Shown: positions 24,936 to 37,325, counted from the first letter of the stretch. The stretch is 64,000 nt of DNA from Tetraselmis striata (GCA_006384855.1 VCJN01000004.1:124001-188000), one strand, 5' to 3'. The notes: generated by a model not told the origin, from the sequence alone. Numbers and translations: made by a program.

Positions 24936-26411
24936 CCACCTGCACGAAACTACGAGCGCTAAACTACCTCCCGCAGCAGTAAACTCGTAGCAGCGCGTCG
25001 GGCGCGCATCAGCAAACGGCGTCTTTTACAGTCGGTATTATGTACTGATACCGTACCCCCTTGGAGGTGGATAAATCGCGATCGAACCATGCCATGCCAG
25101 GCTGTCACTTTTAAGGGTGTGGAAAATCCGCACAACTATCAAAAGCGCGGAAATGCCAGATATTCAAAGCTGTATGCTTTTGATATAAATAATAAAGGCG
25201 CGCCTGAATATCTGTCCGGCACACTCGCATGTCATAATAGATACAGGTAGCTTTGCCTTGGGCTACGGGTCGTACCCAGTACTGGCCTATCGATTACATG
25301 AGAGTATGAGAGTATCCGCTGTATGCACTCGGAATGATGGTACTGTAGTTAGTACCGTACATGTACTCTTTGAAAAAACTGTGTATGGGCGTGGGCTGTC
25401 AGACTGTGTGCGGTACCAGCATCATCCGTCGTGGTATATTGGTACCTGTACAAGTACGAGTACCGGCCCGTGCTGCTTGCTGCTATGATAAATATTTGCC
25501 AGAATATACTGCTACGTTTATTTAAAGCGGTGGATTTATTACGTACTGGCCTTTTTGTAATTTACACCAGTACTGTACTGAACCTGTCAATATCAAATGA
25601 ACCCTACACATCAACTACAGTTTGTAATAATACAACACATCTTGGCGACCCGGCTTTGACTGCTGGCGGGACGGCGGTCCGCTCGCCTGGGGGGGTCTCT
25701 GGGTGTGTTCTGGGTCGATGGCCGCCCCACCTCGCTCTCACTCGTAGTGGCAGCCCGCCTGTTGCAACCCAGCTGTGTCGTCAGAGACGCAGGTAACGGT
25801 CAAATTTCCTTCCCGAGCTGGACTGTATCGTCCTCTCGACGCCGGCTGCTGAGCGGGAAGGAGGGCGGCCCGCGTGTATCCAGCCGAGGTGGCGTGTCCC
25901 TCCAACAGCGACGCACCCGCGGCCACCGCCCCCGCCCCGGCGCGCTGACTACGCCCCCGCAACACACCAGACATGGCGACCACGACCCGCTCGTCTGCCT
26001 GCCTGGCGATGGCGCTGCCGGTATGTTGGTTGCCCAAGCGCCCCGAGCAGCGTGAGCTCGCTCCGCCCCCTGCCGGGACCCGCCGTTGACCGCCGCTGCC
26101 ACGCCGACACCCCCAGCTGCCACTGCAACGAGTACCTGTGCGCGCTCCACTTCCTATTGCACCCCTCGTCCCAGCAGACCCCCCACTGACATGCAGGCTC
26201 GCCCCGGTTTCTGTCCGCCAGGCTCTGCTCATTCTTGCTGCCTGCTGGACAGCCCCAGCGGGCGCAGAGCCCAGCGGTGAGAGCGGTGCGGGCATGGGTG
26301 GGATGGCGCGGGTGGCGGACCGGGAGGGGGCGGGATCAAAGGGTGAATCCTGCGGCCGTTCTGTCTGCTGCAGGTGCTTCCCGGGTTTCTCGCCGGCAGC
26401 TGCAGGCACCG
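24936..26411. other. Spacer; GC-rich stretch may hold exons
   Basis: 24.95-25.64 kb is ordinary spacer with one repeat (25529-25572, see 17633). From 25.64 to 26.40 kb the GC content rises and splice-like sites appear (donor GACGCAG/GTAACG near 25792). It could hold upstream exons of the plus-strand gene at 26412 or a separate small gene. I could not choose a reading frame with confidence. Confidence 0.35.
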
Positions 26412-27490
26412 ATGGGGGCTGCCAGGCGCCGAGGGGACCAAGGTGAGCCCCGAAGCACCGGAAGGTTGGGGATCAGGGGAAGATGGGGAAATTCAGGGAA
26501 AAGGACTGCATTGGGGGGGGGGGGGGGGGGGGTCATTGAGAGCTGAGTCCAGTGACAGGGCGGCTGATCACGGTTCGCTGTGCAGGAATGGACCGCAACG
26601 ACGAGGACCTCCGGGTGCGCATTGACACCCGCATCAGCCGCAGCCCGATGCTGTCCAAGCTCGCCCGCAGCGGCGGCGGCTCCGGCCGGGTCGCTCCCCC
26701 GCGCGGCGCCAGCATCAAGATCGGTGCCCAGCCGCAGCCGGCGGCAAAGAGCGCCTTCGCCAGCATGCCGCCCTTCCCACAGCGCCGCAGCAGTGGCAGC
26801 GGAGCGCTGGGCGCCATGCGTCAGCGCCAGGCGGCCGCCGCGGTGTCCAGGCCCGCGCCGGGGCTGCCCATCGTGGACCCGCAGACCGGCATGTACATCA
26901 ACCAGAAGAAGCCCTCCAACCAGGAGGCCATCGCCATCTCCCGGCGAGTCGCCAAGAAGAACCTGCCGCTCAAGGTACCGCCTGCCCATGCATCTCAGCC
27001 ACCCTCCCGCACGTCAACAACATGGCAGCGGTGTGCGCCCACGACCCTCGCACGTACTCATGAGGCCGGGGGGGGGGGGGGGGGGGGCACTGCGGGAGCA
27101 GCGGGGTGGAACCACGTCCCGACGACGGTACGCCTCCAGTGGCGCTGACCGGCGTCGGGCGCGGTGGCAGGTAGACTACGGCGACGGCATCGACCTCCCG
27201 CAGGCGCCGAAGGACTACCAGGAGATGCCCGCCAAGATGGCAGCGCGGCGGGCCGCGATCGCTCAGGAAAGAGGTGAGCCCCCCCCCCACCCCCCCACCC
27301 CCCCCACCCCACCCCACCCCACCCTCCCTCTGGCAGCCCGGCACTGTACCTCAATGCTCACCCCATCACCCCGCTGCGTGTGGCACCAGGTGGCCCCAAT
27401 GCACCGGTGCCGCACCCCCCACCCGCCCCGCGCGTCCCCAAGCACGAGCAGAAGCCGCAGCAGCCCAGGATCCGCGGCGCTGCCAAGTGA
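26412..27490 (+). CDS. Unknown basic 207-residue protein (4 exons)
   Basis: Exons 26412-26442, 26586-26974, 27171-27273 and 27390-27490 join with phases 1, 0 and 1 and total 624 nt including TGA at 27488-27490. All introns are GT-AG. The start ATG at 26412 lies in a short first exon, and more upstream exons are possible. The protein is rich in Arg, Ala, Pro and Ser and largely disordered in appearance. The most ordered-looking stretch is in the middle: LPIVDPQTGMYINQKKPSNQ, then EAIAISRRVAKKNLPLK, then VDYGDGIDLPQAPKDYQEM. It ends in a Pro/Lys/Gln tail (PKHEQKPQQPRIRGAAK). No signal peptide or membrane segment is seen. I do not recognise the family. G-tracts lie in introns 1 and 2, and a C-rich run starts immediately after the exon 3 donor. 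Confidence 0.65.
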
Positions 27491-30400
27491 GTTCAGCCGC
27501 GTGTGACTGCTGAACAACTGACTGCGCTGCTTTGCGCCCCCCCCCCCCCCCCCCCCCCCCTTCTCCGCGCGCACTTACACACAAACGATATAAGGGTGAA
27601 TGAATATGGGTGTGTGAATATCGAATCCGTTGAATGACATTGACTGGTTGGCCCCGACACGCTGCGGCCCCAAGCAGAGCAGCAGCGCCGCCAGGGGAGC
27701 AGGTCCCAGCGCAGCCAGCGGCGGCCGCACAGCAGTGAGGCGCACGTGTGCTGAGAGGGGGGGGGAGTCGGCCCGCCGGCCGAGGGGCCGCTGCAGCCGC
27801 CGCCTGGTGCCTGTACGAGCGCAGGTGGGGTTGGCTGGCGGGCATGGCGGGGTCCCAATAGCTGTTGACTTGGCGGCTGTAAGCCGACGAGTTCCGATCT
27901 GACCTGCCTGCTTGGCGTTCTGGCGCGCTTGGCGCGATGCCTGGGGAGCGCAGCGGCAACGGCCTCTCGTCCGCTCGGCATATCGATGCGCACTGTGTGC
28001 ATAGGCGACGTGCCGTGAGGAGCACAGGCCAAATCCGCAAGAGCGTTGGGTCGGGGTTGCGACCGCTCACAGAATGTCTCAACCGCCGGACCAAGCCAGA
28101 CCCGCGAGTTAGGTACGTGATGTGCCAGACGGTTGCTGGGCGACCCCGAGCCCGGGAGATGGGAGTGCGTACTTGACGCAGAATCAGGTCAGGGCATCGC
28201 ACGAGTTGCTTCCGAGTCTCCGTATCGAAAGCAACGTGCGGCGGCGCTGTTGTGGATTTGTATGCAGCAGTGGCTCTTAAAAGACTGCAGCCATCAGCAG
28301 GGGGGGGGGGGGGAGGGGGAGGGGGAGATCCTTTGGTTTAAATTCCTGGAGGGCAAAACATGCTGTTTGACGGGTATGCAGCCAAGGCACATCCCATAGG
28401 GGTCAGAGGAGAGGACGTTTTAGGAAAAACGCGGTACCCGGGTACTTAGTTGATTCACGCGCGGGCACCTGTACCGTGTGAAATGGTGACCCGCCCATCG
28501 TCGCAGCGCACGAGCTTGTTCCTCCCCCACCAAGTGCCCATGATATCCCAGTGAAGAGCCGCATGAGATGAGCATTCGTCCCGCGTAGCCACCATTGGTT
28601 CGCCCCGGTAGGCGTGCAGGCATGCCATTCTGCAAGATCCGCGCCTGGTGGTTGTATTCCTGCTGCTTGGAAGGTTAAATCATTGAATCATTGCTGTGTT
28701 GATGAGTGGCGGATATACGTGTAGGAATCCCGCATCGCTCGGTGCGCAGTGGTCCTTGTCAAAGTGAAAGAAGAGTAAAGCAACCTATTGTGCACCGCGG
28801 CACGCAGTGCATTGTGGTTAGGTCTAAAATTAGGGCTTAGGGTCAGCAGTGGGATTGATAGCTAACCTTAATGCCGGTTGGTCCATTTGTGCCAAGTCGG
28901 TGTAGAAATTCCGTCCAAGGTGGGAGGGGAACGTGATGGTCACAAGTAGTTGGTGCCGTCGGGGGCTGAAACTCCGTCCAAGACATTGCGTATGAATAGG
29001 ATGGCGCAATGCGCTGCGGCGGGCACGGCTATACACAACCGCAGCTACACATATCACCCAAAGATCGATGCTGCACCCACAGCGCACGCACCGGGCAGAT
29101 ACGCGCACATTTCAAACCCACGCCCATGATGCATTCATGTAGCATTCGTTCGGGCTAGGAAAATAGAAACATGTTCTGATGACTTCCCTGATTATTGTTA
29201 TTGACAGGTTCAGTTCAAATACGCCGTTTCCAGTATCGTTCAACCTTTCAATTTTCCAGGTTCAGTCATCACAGCGCACGGATCTGCTGGCAAATCAACA
29301 TCCTTTTGAAGCTATAGTCCGTGATGAATCCGTGCAGTATTCGTAAATTCACTTTTGACATGCTGGTCCGTTGTCCTTTCCAACATGCACGATGGAAGCA
29401 GCATGCACATTTGCATTTCATTGCTAAAATCCTCTTTTACAACCGGAGTTCGCTCTTCAGTTTCATTTCTAGTCGAACGTTTATAGGGGCATTGCGATTC
29501 GTAACGGTCGATGTTGCATCCATAGAAAGTAGGCACATCCCGTTTCTGTGCGCTGTGTTCCCGTTTGGCAGAGGGGCAGTTTGTATTGATTACGGATCCT
29601 TGGGTCTGTAAGCATGAAAAGCACGGTTATATGCCGGTTACGTATACGCTGTGCCAGCCCATCCGTTGCCCTTGTTGCAGCTGCGATACCGCGTGCCGCC
29701 AACATCAGCCATATTTTCCGACATCAAATAACGGCATCAATATTGACCATGATTTGTTGAACAACATGACAGATTCCGTAGCAGGATCTATTGCATGTGA
29801 GGGCGGTCGCCCTCTTCAGTCGGCAGCTGTTGAGTAGCCAACACGTCATGGCCTGCGCTCTCTCAGTGGCGGACTTCACGCCGGTAAAGCCACCTACCGC
29901 CTACAAAGGTACACAGCGCACGTAATCATCGGCGTATCGTTGTACTTTCCAATGCTATAGTACTTTTCATGCTTACAGACCCAGGAATCCGAAATCAACA
30001 GGAACTCCCCCTATATGCAAAATGGGAAGGCTAAATCTACTACAAAAATGAAAGGTTGCACCATACAGTAAACAGCGCACTTGAACTAGATGTGTCAAAT
30101 ACCTATAATTCAACATGCCAGCAGAGCATTATCCTATTTCCCGAACTTAAAACATATGCTACACGAATGTGTCACAGACGTACGTGGATTGACGCCCGTG
30201 CTGTGACACAACCGGCATGATTGTCACTGTCTGTGTGTCCTTTGTGTTGGGGTTACAACAGCAGCACACACGGCAAGAACAGCGGGCGTGTGTTGCTGCG
30301 GAACAAAGCTGTCCTGCTACTCAGCAGATACAACCGGCTGATGGATCACAACATCGCAAAAGTGAGACAATTTGGGGTGCGCGCTCAGGATCTCATCTTG

Positions 30401-30811
30401 TCCCCCTTTCCTCCGCCGCCCCTTGCAAAGCGTCTTTACCCCCCCCCCCCCCCCCCCCCACCACCTCAGCATCACAATGAAAACCACCCAGCAGAATATG
30501 CCGTGACTTTGAGCACATTGCCAGCTCTCTGCTCCGTTTCCCACTTGAGTATCAACACACTTTCCGTTGTGTGCTACGCCCGGATACAAGCATAAGGTCC
30601 ACGAGGGAAATGAGGGTGTGGGAGGGACCGGTTGCGGGGCTCTGGTGTGTAGCGGGCAGGTACAGCAGTGGTTACAGTGTTGCTGCCAAAAGTGCACGGC
30701 CCCACCTCTGCCATGGCCCAGGTGGACAGAGGGCTGGCGCCATCGTCATATGAGTATATGCGGAAATATGGTGTTGTGTTCTATGCAGCTGTTTGCGCGA
30801 GGCCAAACCGC
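27491..30811. other. Spacer, no confident gene
   Basis: 27.54-28.2 kb is GC-rich and may be the 3' region of the preceding gene or an unrecognised exon. 28.4-30.8 kb is AT-richer. It contains an inverted repeat pair: 29560-29625 against the reverse complement of about 29960-30028, centred on GGGTCTGTAAGCATGAAAAG. A C20 tract lies at 30440-30459, in the 3' flank of the aldolase gene. Confidence 0.45.
29560..30028. repeat. Inverted repeat pair around a 335-bp centre
   Basis: The arm at 29560-29625 and the arm at about 29960-30028 are reverse complements with roughly 75-80% identity; the best core is GGGTCTGTAAGCATGAAAAG. It may be a decayed inverted-repeat transposon. No target duplication was confirmed. 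Confidence 0.5.
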
Positions 30812-32614
30812 TTAGTAGGAGTAGCCCTTCTCGAACATGCCGACCTTGGCGGACTCGGCCTCCTTGGCGGGGTCGTACTTGCCGAGCTGGGCGGCGGAGT
30901 TGGCGGCGGCGCGCACCAGCAGAGCCTCCTGGGCAGCCTTCACGTTGCCCTCCTCGCCCTGCCAGGTCTTCAGAACGGTGTTCTGCAGAGCGCGGGCGTA
31001 GGAGAACGACACGTGCCAGGGGTTGGGGCTCTGGTTCATGGCGTTCAGGTTGAGGGAAGCCTCCAGCTCGGACTGGCCGCCAGACAGGAACATGATGCCG
31101 GGGACGGCGGGGGGCACGCGGCTCTTGAGCATGTTCAGGGTGTACTTGGCCACGGTCTCGGGGTCCTCGCGGGTGGGGCACTCGGCGCCGGGGGTGACCA
31201 TGGAGGGCTTGAGCAGGATGCCCTCGAACATGACGTCCTGGTCGGCCATGTACTTGAAGGTCTCGGCCCAGATGGCCTTGGCCACCTCCATGGTCTCGTC
31301 AATGCCGTGCTCGCCGTCCAGCAGCACCTCGGGCTCGACGATCGGGACCAGGCCGTTGTCCTGGCAGATGGCGGCATAGCGGGCGAGGCCGTAGGCGCAG
31401 TCCATCAGCGCCTTCTTGGAGGGGCCGGCGGTGATGTTGATGGCCGAGCGCCACTTGGCAAAGCGGGCGCCCTGCTTGTAGTACTCGGCAGTGCGGCCGG
31501 CCAGGCCGTCCAGACCCTGGCACCAGGTCTCGCCGGGGACGGCGTTCACCATCGGGACCAGGCCCTTGTCAACCTTGATGCCGGGCTTGATGCCGTTCTC
31601 GTTCATGACATCAATGAAAGACTTGCCATCCTTGGTGCTCTGGTACAGGGTCTCCTCGAACAGGATGGCGCCGGAGATGTACTCGCCAAGGCCGGGGGTG
31701 GTCAGGAGGAGCTCGCTGCAAGGCAAAGCAAGATCGTTCACATTTAGCTGGATGTACCCACACAACAAGGGCATAGAGTAAGGGGCGGGTTAACACATGG
31801 GCGGGGGGGGGGGGGGGGGGGGGATTCATTGTGGGCGAGAGAGATGTGTTCGATCAAACTGTTCGATCGTACACACAACCGTGTCCCTTGGCGCTGACGC
31901 TAACGAGGGCAACGGTCTACGCGGTGTCTATGCCAGATAACCCCGAAGATGATTGGAGCATGCGGCGATAACATGCGTCTTACCGCAACCTACTGGAGCG
32001 CGAAGGCTTGAAGGCGCAGCACATACGACGCGAGATCGAGAGATAATAGCCAGTCGGTAATGACTGCGACTCGAAACAGCCGCAGGCGGTGACGAGGCGG
32101 TCGACGACAATAGCGTCGCGGGAAAGGGCAACGGGAATGGAGTCGTAGGTGGGGCCGTCAGCCCAACTGGCAAGCCGAACTGGTCGGCGCGGCTCGAACC
32201 AAGCAGAGCCCGATTACCCTAACCGTGTTGCACTGGCGATAAGATAAGATCTTGAAAACAGCAGGGTTGGCGGCTCGGACAAAGCAAAAGCTCACTCGGC
32301 CGGCAAACCGGGGAGCGAGAAAAGGGGAGCGAGCTCAGAGCTGAGGTTGGGGCGCACCGGTAGGTGCGGCGGTTCTCCTCGGTGTTCTCGACGGCGATGG
32401 ACTGCAGGCGCATGCCGCAGGTGCCGTTGGACTCGTCCATAGCGAGAATTCCCTTACCGGGGGAGGCGATGTGGTTGGCGGTGGCGATCAGCTCCTCATC
32501 GTACTTGCCGGCGCGCACGGCCACGGGGGCACGGGCGGCGCGGGCGGCGCGAGCGGGGCGCGCAGTCAGGGCGACCTGGCCGGTTGCGAAGGAGGACATG
32601 GTGGAGGCAGCCAT
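30812..32614 (-). CDS. FBA: Fructose-bisphosphate aldolase, class I, plastid type
   Basis: Two exons, 32358-32614 and 30812-31715 (phase 2 GT-AG intron with a G21 tract), give 386 residues, the normal length for a plastid class I aldolase. The enzyme cleaves or forms fructose 1,6-bisphosphate and sedoheptulose 1,7-bisphosphate in the Calvin cycle and glycolysis. The first 35 or so residues are Ala/Arg/Ser-rich ([20 protein letters not shown]) and look like a plastid transit peptide, followed by [20 protein letters not shown]. Visible active-site elements are [26 protein letters not shown] and [10 protein letters not shown] (Schiff-base lysine). The protein ends in the conserved C-terminal tyrosine (GYSY). 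All key residues are intact. Codon use is strongly biased to C/G-ending codons, as expected of a highly expressed gene. Confidence 0.97.
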
Positions 32615-34125
32615 CGTGACAGAATGGAGGCAGCAAGGTGGGATCGTGCAGACGCGTTGTGTGGATTGGCGAGCGCGCAGCGGCTCTGATAATATCGCCT
32701 GCACACGCGCCGGCGACGGCGTGCGGGCCGGCGCTGTGTTGGCTGCGTGACAGCATGAGTGGCTGGCAGTGCATCGGCTCGGCATACAATTGAGTAATAC
32801 ACTGTCCAGCTTGGCGCCCCTACGTAGTGGAATACAGCATTAAGTACAGTTCTGTGCGTGTCATCCACTCATCCCCGGCCGGCAGAACCCTGCTGCCTGG
32901 CTCGCCGGATAGCGGTGAGCCGATGATAGCGCCCTACGTACACATATAACCGCAAATGTAACCTTAATAACGATACGAATATACTGCAAATTACTAATGA
33001 AATTCCCTGCTGCGAGTTTGTTGTACCCGATCGGCAGGATGAAAGGTTCCTCGCGCTGACTCATGTCCGCTGGATAAAATCCCGATGGGAATCCTATCCT
33101 TTTGCGTTTGTCAATAGCCGTCGATTCTGCTGCCTCCTTCGCCCAGCAGCTAGCTAGACGAGCGCTGCGGCACACACCTCGAGTTGTCGTCACCAAACCA
33201 TCCCATTCCAGTACCAGGACCCCAAAGCCGTCGCGCGAGGCAGGGCCGGTTTGCAGCGCATGCCTCCGCGTTATATTTGCTGCCGATGGAGACATTTGCG
33301 CGCACACTGCGCGCTCGTGGCAAGTAATATGACAGCAGCGCAAAGTGGCAGCGCGGCAAACCTACAATTGCAATTGTCGAAATCATCGACAGGCGATCCA
33401 TGATCAGCCCTAGCCCACACATTAGCCGCTGCACCGATTATTTGGTGTCGTTGCTCCACTGCCGAGGCGCCTACCCATCACAGCAGCCAAACTAGTACCC
33501 TCCCGCCGCCCATGCGCGCCGCCGACATCATCCTTTAACCACCGCCACGTGACCCCTCCCCCACCATAGGCGCCCCCCGCTCGACTAGTAGAGGCACATC
33601 CGCGACACCAGGTTTACCCACGTCGCTCTGGAGGCCGTTAGACGAGCTTAGCAGTTGCCTCGCGTGTTGCTGCCAAGCTGACTCGCATATGCAAGCACGC
33701 ATGCCCCAGCTCAGCCGTACGTCTAGGGCCATCACAGAGCCACTCCGGGGCACTCCAACAGTCGTTCCATCCGCCCGTCCAGTACCCGGCGGTGGAGACC
33801 ACAGGCGGAGGGCGCGGGCGAGGCGAAATCTGCGTGGACAACAGAGGGCGCCGCTCCGAGTAGCTGCGGAGAAATCGGCGGACGAGGTTTGCGGAGGCTG
33901 CGAATACATGGGACAGGCCGCGTCGACCTATTTGTCGAAACAGTGGTCGCGCGGCAAGGAGTGTCGGGAACCACAGGTGCCGGCCTCGCGCAGTTGATGG
34001 GCATATGCACTCGAACTACATGCCAGCTGACAAGCGAAATGCGGCGCACATGAACCTCACACTTCCGGGTGGGGATTGTCTCGTGACTATCTGTATGACA
34101 CGCTCTGTGTTGAATTCCCCCTCAG
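32615..34125. other. Spacer between aldolase and HIT-domain gene
   Basis: Presumably holds the aldolase promoter (minus strand) and the 5' end of the plus-strand HIT gene. The open frames here show no recognisable domain. Confidence 0.4.
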
Positions 34126-35203
34126 CCGAAGTGTGTGTTCTGCAAGATAGCAGCTGATGACACAAGAGTCCTTTACCAGGTTAGTGGCTGCATGGAGGGC
34201 CCCTCGTTCGTTCGAGGCCAGCAGCACTTGACAAGCGGCTGCATACGCATTGGCTGGTCAGCTTCCTGACGGTAAAAAAGCGGTGCTGCGGGCATGGACA
34301 GGATGAGTCGGTGGTTGTCTTCCCTGACCGCAGTCCGGCAGCGGTGGCCCATCTCTTGGTGATCCCCAGGTACGTGTGCGCACTGGTACATTGACAACAA
34401 GCGCGGTTTTCACGCACCGTCACCACACCCCTCATCGCCATGCGCGACTGCTGCGCAGAGACCACATCGCCCACGGATACTGTCTGAAGCCCTGTGCTGA
34501 GGACCGCCGGCTAGGTACGCCGCAAAGCATGCTGCACGTGCAACATGCAGAGACATTGGTCCAGTGGCAACCCTGGCAGTTGGGGCTTGCGTGCGTGTAT
34601 GGCACATGAAAGCTGCATCTCTGAATCCCCGTCCCCCCTGCCAACTGGCAACCCATACGCCGATTGCCAATGCAGTGGAGCACATGGTGGAGGTCGGCGT
34701 GTCCGTGCTCAGATCGCAGCACCCGGATGCAGAGTACAAGACGGGGTTCCACATGCCGCCGCTGTACAGCGTGGATCACCTTCAGTGAGTGCTGCCTACA
34801 AGTGGCCCGCCATGCCTCTGCTGCCTTGGCTCACCTCTCGGACTCCTGTGGTCACATGTGGACTGGCTGGGCGGGCAGCCCCTCACCCCGCATGTCTACT
34901 GCCTGGGTGTGCAGCCTGCACTGCTTTGCTCTCCCGCATACAAGAAAAGGCTGGAAGTACACCGAGTTCACTGGGAGGTGGGGCGCAGCCGCGCGCAACC
35001 CGTCTCGCTCTGGCACATTATGTGTTGATCAAATGAGGAAACTGTTTAACCGGCTCGCTTGCATTGCCCTGTGCCGTTGGCATTGCAGCTGGCCCTTTGT
35101 CATCGGCTTCATCTCGTCCGCCAACATGATAAAGCGCCTCGGCGGTGCTGGAGACTTCCCTCCGCATGGGCAGTCCCCGCCCGGCAATGGTTCGCAGGTC
35201 TGA
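34126..35203 (+). CDS. HINT4: HIT-domain protein, HINT4/aprataxin-like nucleotide hydrolase (5' end unresolved)
   Basis: Six exons fit together in phase: 34126-34179, 34302-34369, 34459-34514, 34676-34784, 34915-34977 and 35089-35203 (TGA). They give 154 residues plus a missing first exon, since 34126 follows an acceptor and no in-frame ATG was fixed. Motifs in order: KCVFCKIAADDTRVLY (zinc-ribbon-like start of HIT proteins), VVVFPDRSPAAVAHLLVIPR, DHIAHGYCLKP, LVEHMVEVGVSVLRSQHP, TGFHMPPLYSVDHLHLHCF (histidine triad across a splice site) and a short C-terminal FISSANMIKRL helix. The order matches plant HINT4 and the HIT part of aprataxin. HINT4-type enzymes act on adenylylated substrates such as adenosine 5'-phosphosulfate. 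The SVDHLHLH catalytic block is intact. The gene is convergent with the GET1-like gene 684 bp downstream. Confidence 0.85.
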
Positions 35204-35886
35204 GCCTGAGAGGGCACAGTCGGTGGACTGTGCCGCCCGCCAGCGCCTGAAATCAAGTCGCACCCATGCAAGGTTTGGCGGACAAGCAGCTTGCCGGCTT
35301 GCGCGACACGTCCTGCCTACGGACACTGCCACTGCGCCATCCGGTGCATCCATTGACAACGTGCAGTCAAGACCGTGCAAGCCCGCGGCTTGATTTCGGG
35401 CTTTCCTGGGATTGGTGCAGGAATGGCCAAGAGGTGTGGGAAGGGCAGACCTTGCGCTGAGGTCCATGAAGTGGACGCTGATGGGTGGCGTTATGACGTG
35501 CAGAGCGGCGACTATTTACACTGGTCCATGAAACTCTGGGAGTAGATCTAGCAGGCATCAAGGAATAACAAGGCAAGCGCGTCGGCTTTTAACATCCACG
35601 GATGTTCTTATCCAACTGGGAGGACTTCCAGCTGCTCGTGCTGCTGATGCGATACACTGCGGTGATTGTTGTGATGGGTGGCAACGCGCCTGGGCGTTAA
35701 TTAATTATCGATGCACATTCAGTGGTCGATCGCTCATGTCATACATACAACATATTGTAATAACTTGTTCATTGCGCTGATGTGATTATGCCGCTGATGT
35801 GATTATGCTAGGCGCCAGGCGCTTCCGTTACAATCATATGCAGAGAGAGCAGTGGCCGATGGCGTTGCCGTATGGGTGTGTCCAAG
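35204..35886. other. Spacer between convergent genes
   Basis: Holds the 3' ends of the HIT-domain gene (plus) and the GET1-like gene (minus). No further gene is seen. Confidence 0.5.
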
Positions 35887-36643
35887 CTATGAGACCAGCC
35901 TGCGGATGGCGCCAGAGCAGGCGCTGTTGCAGATGGAGAGCCACGGTAGCGCCGTGACTGCTCCCACGCCCCGCCACAGCTTGAGGTGCGGCGATGCCAG
36001 GAGGCTGCCTAGCGGGGCGAGTAGGCCCGGCGGCAGATAGAGCAGCGGCCGGTTCCAGAACCACACGGTGACGCCAAACCACAGCAGCGCCTGATGCAAA
36101 GTGTCGAAAAGTGGGAGATTCGCGTTTTCAGGCCGCCAGAGATGGCGGCGAGAGCGTTCGGCAGAGGGGTGTCGCGTGGAGGTGTGAGGTGAGGGAGGGG
36201 AGCAGCGCACCTTGAGCGCGCGTACCACGCGCGCCAAGCGCATCGCTCCGGCGCGCGCGCCCAGCTGCTCCTCCAGCCGCTCCACCTCCTTCTCGCGCGC
36301 CAGCGCCTGCCGCTCGAGCTTGGCGCACTTGGAGAAGGTGGCGGGCGTGTTGAGCGCCGCCGCCTGGTGCTTCAGGCTGGCCGCCTCTGCGCGGAGCTTC
36401 TGGCAGCGCGCGAGAAGCAGCCGCCTCTGCGGACAGCGCCACGATGGATGCGCCTCAGCGCCCAGCCACAACGGTAGGTAGGGCATTCCCCACCAAGAGA
36501 AGAACGTCGGCAGCGGCATCGGAGGGGCCAGTGCCTGGCGGGCATGCTTAACCTACCTGCCTCCCAGGTCCCAGCTCCTCTAGAAGGCACAGTAGCAGCA
36601 CCGGCAGGCAGACGAGCGCCGCGGGCTGGACCACCGCCATCAT
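35887..36643 (-). CDS. GET1: GET1/WRB-like tail-anchored protein insertase subunit
   Basis: Three exons, 36557-36643, 36211-36399 and 35887-36090, all phase 0 with GT-AG introns, give 159 residues, close to the usual GET1 length. The N-terminus is a membrane segment (VQPAALVCLPVLLLCLLEE). A charged coiled coil follows: KLRAEAASLKHQAAALNTPA, TFSKCAKLERQALAREKEVE, RLEEQLG. Then come two more membrane segments, ALLWFGVTVWFWNRPLLYLP and VTALPWLSICNSACSGAI. This topology, with the cytosolic coiled coil between TM1 and TM2, is that of GET1/WRB, which with GET2/CAML receives tail-anchored proteins from the GET3 ATPase at the ER. The FW-x-RP-x-x-x-LP motif of TM2 is typical. Two adjacent ATGs (36643, 36640) could serve as start. 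Confidence 0.88.
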
Positions 36644-37021
36644 CGCCACTGACGACGCCGACTTGGTCACGGGCGGCCGTGTACAGCACGGAGTAAAACT
36701 GGGGCGGATGTTAGTCGCGGAACCGACGCCAGCAGGCGATGTTGCGTGGGCGCAACGAGTGTATCGTCGCTACAAGTACTCGTACAGTGGACTGTTTGTC
36801 ATCGCGAGTAGAACGGGCGCCCCGGCTGCCGCGGATGTAGCAGAGTTGTGGCGAGCACGACCAGTGAGCACGACCAGTGCCGAGGAGCAGCAGGAGCAGC
36901 GTCGCGCCGGGGCGCGCAGTCCGAAGTATAGCGCCCTGCTTCTCGGTGCTGCCCGGGAGGGACGGAGGGTTACACAGCGAACTAAAAACATGCCGGAATA
37001 ATATGCATACGGCGGAGTATT
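36644..37021. other. Spacer between GET1 and YR element
   Basis: GET1 upstream region. An open frame covering most of it (36663-37001, plus strand) has no recognisable motif. It overlaps the presumed promoter and I do not call it a gene. Confidence 0.5.
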
Positions 37022-37208
37022 ATGATCTAAACTAGTTTATGGGGTTTCCATCCTTGACCTAACCGCTTTTTAGCTACAAGTGCTGCTCAGTGGTACGGGA
37101 ACTAGTAACTGTTGTTGCGCCCTTGTTGGGTGCAGCACGAGTAGACATAAAAGCAGCCAGAACAGCTGAGCCTGCCATCTTCCAGTTTTCGCTGCGTTCC
37201 ACGCAGCG
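37022..37208 (+). repeat. Split direct repeat A1
   Basis: 187 bp, starts ATGATCTAAACTAGTTTATG and ends ACGCAGCG. It pairs with A2 at 39952-40138 with one mismatch. Confidence 0.95.
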
Positions 37209-37325
37209 ATGTAAAAACTGTCTCGTAACCCGTTGCGAGCAAGGTCACCCCAGGTTGTTCAAGACCACACCCGGCTCGCCACCCGAGTGTGATATTCTCG
37301 TCCGTACGTCCGTGCGTTTATTACC

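Noticed and set aside
26060..26200. Possible AN1-type zinc finger (CHCNEYLCALHF)
   Set aside because: Only part of the Cys/His pattern is present, the frame is not linked to a supported exon and the spacing does not fit without an assumed intron.
27366..28202. 278-codon minus-strand frame
   Set aside because: Spans the last exon of the plus-strand gene and a C-tract; no motifs.
30668..31747. 359-codon open frame antisense to aldolase
   Set aside because: It lies opposite the highly GC-biased aldolase exon; biased codons leave the antisense frame open. The protein has no recognisable domain.
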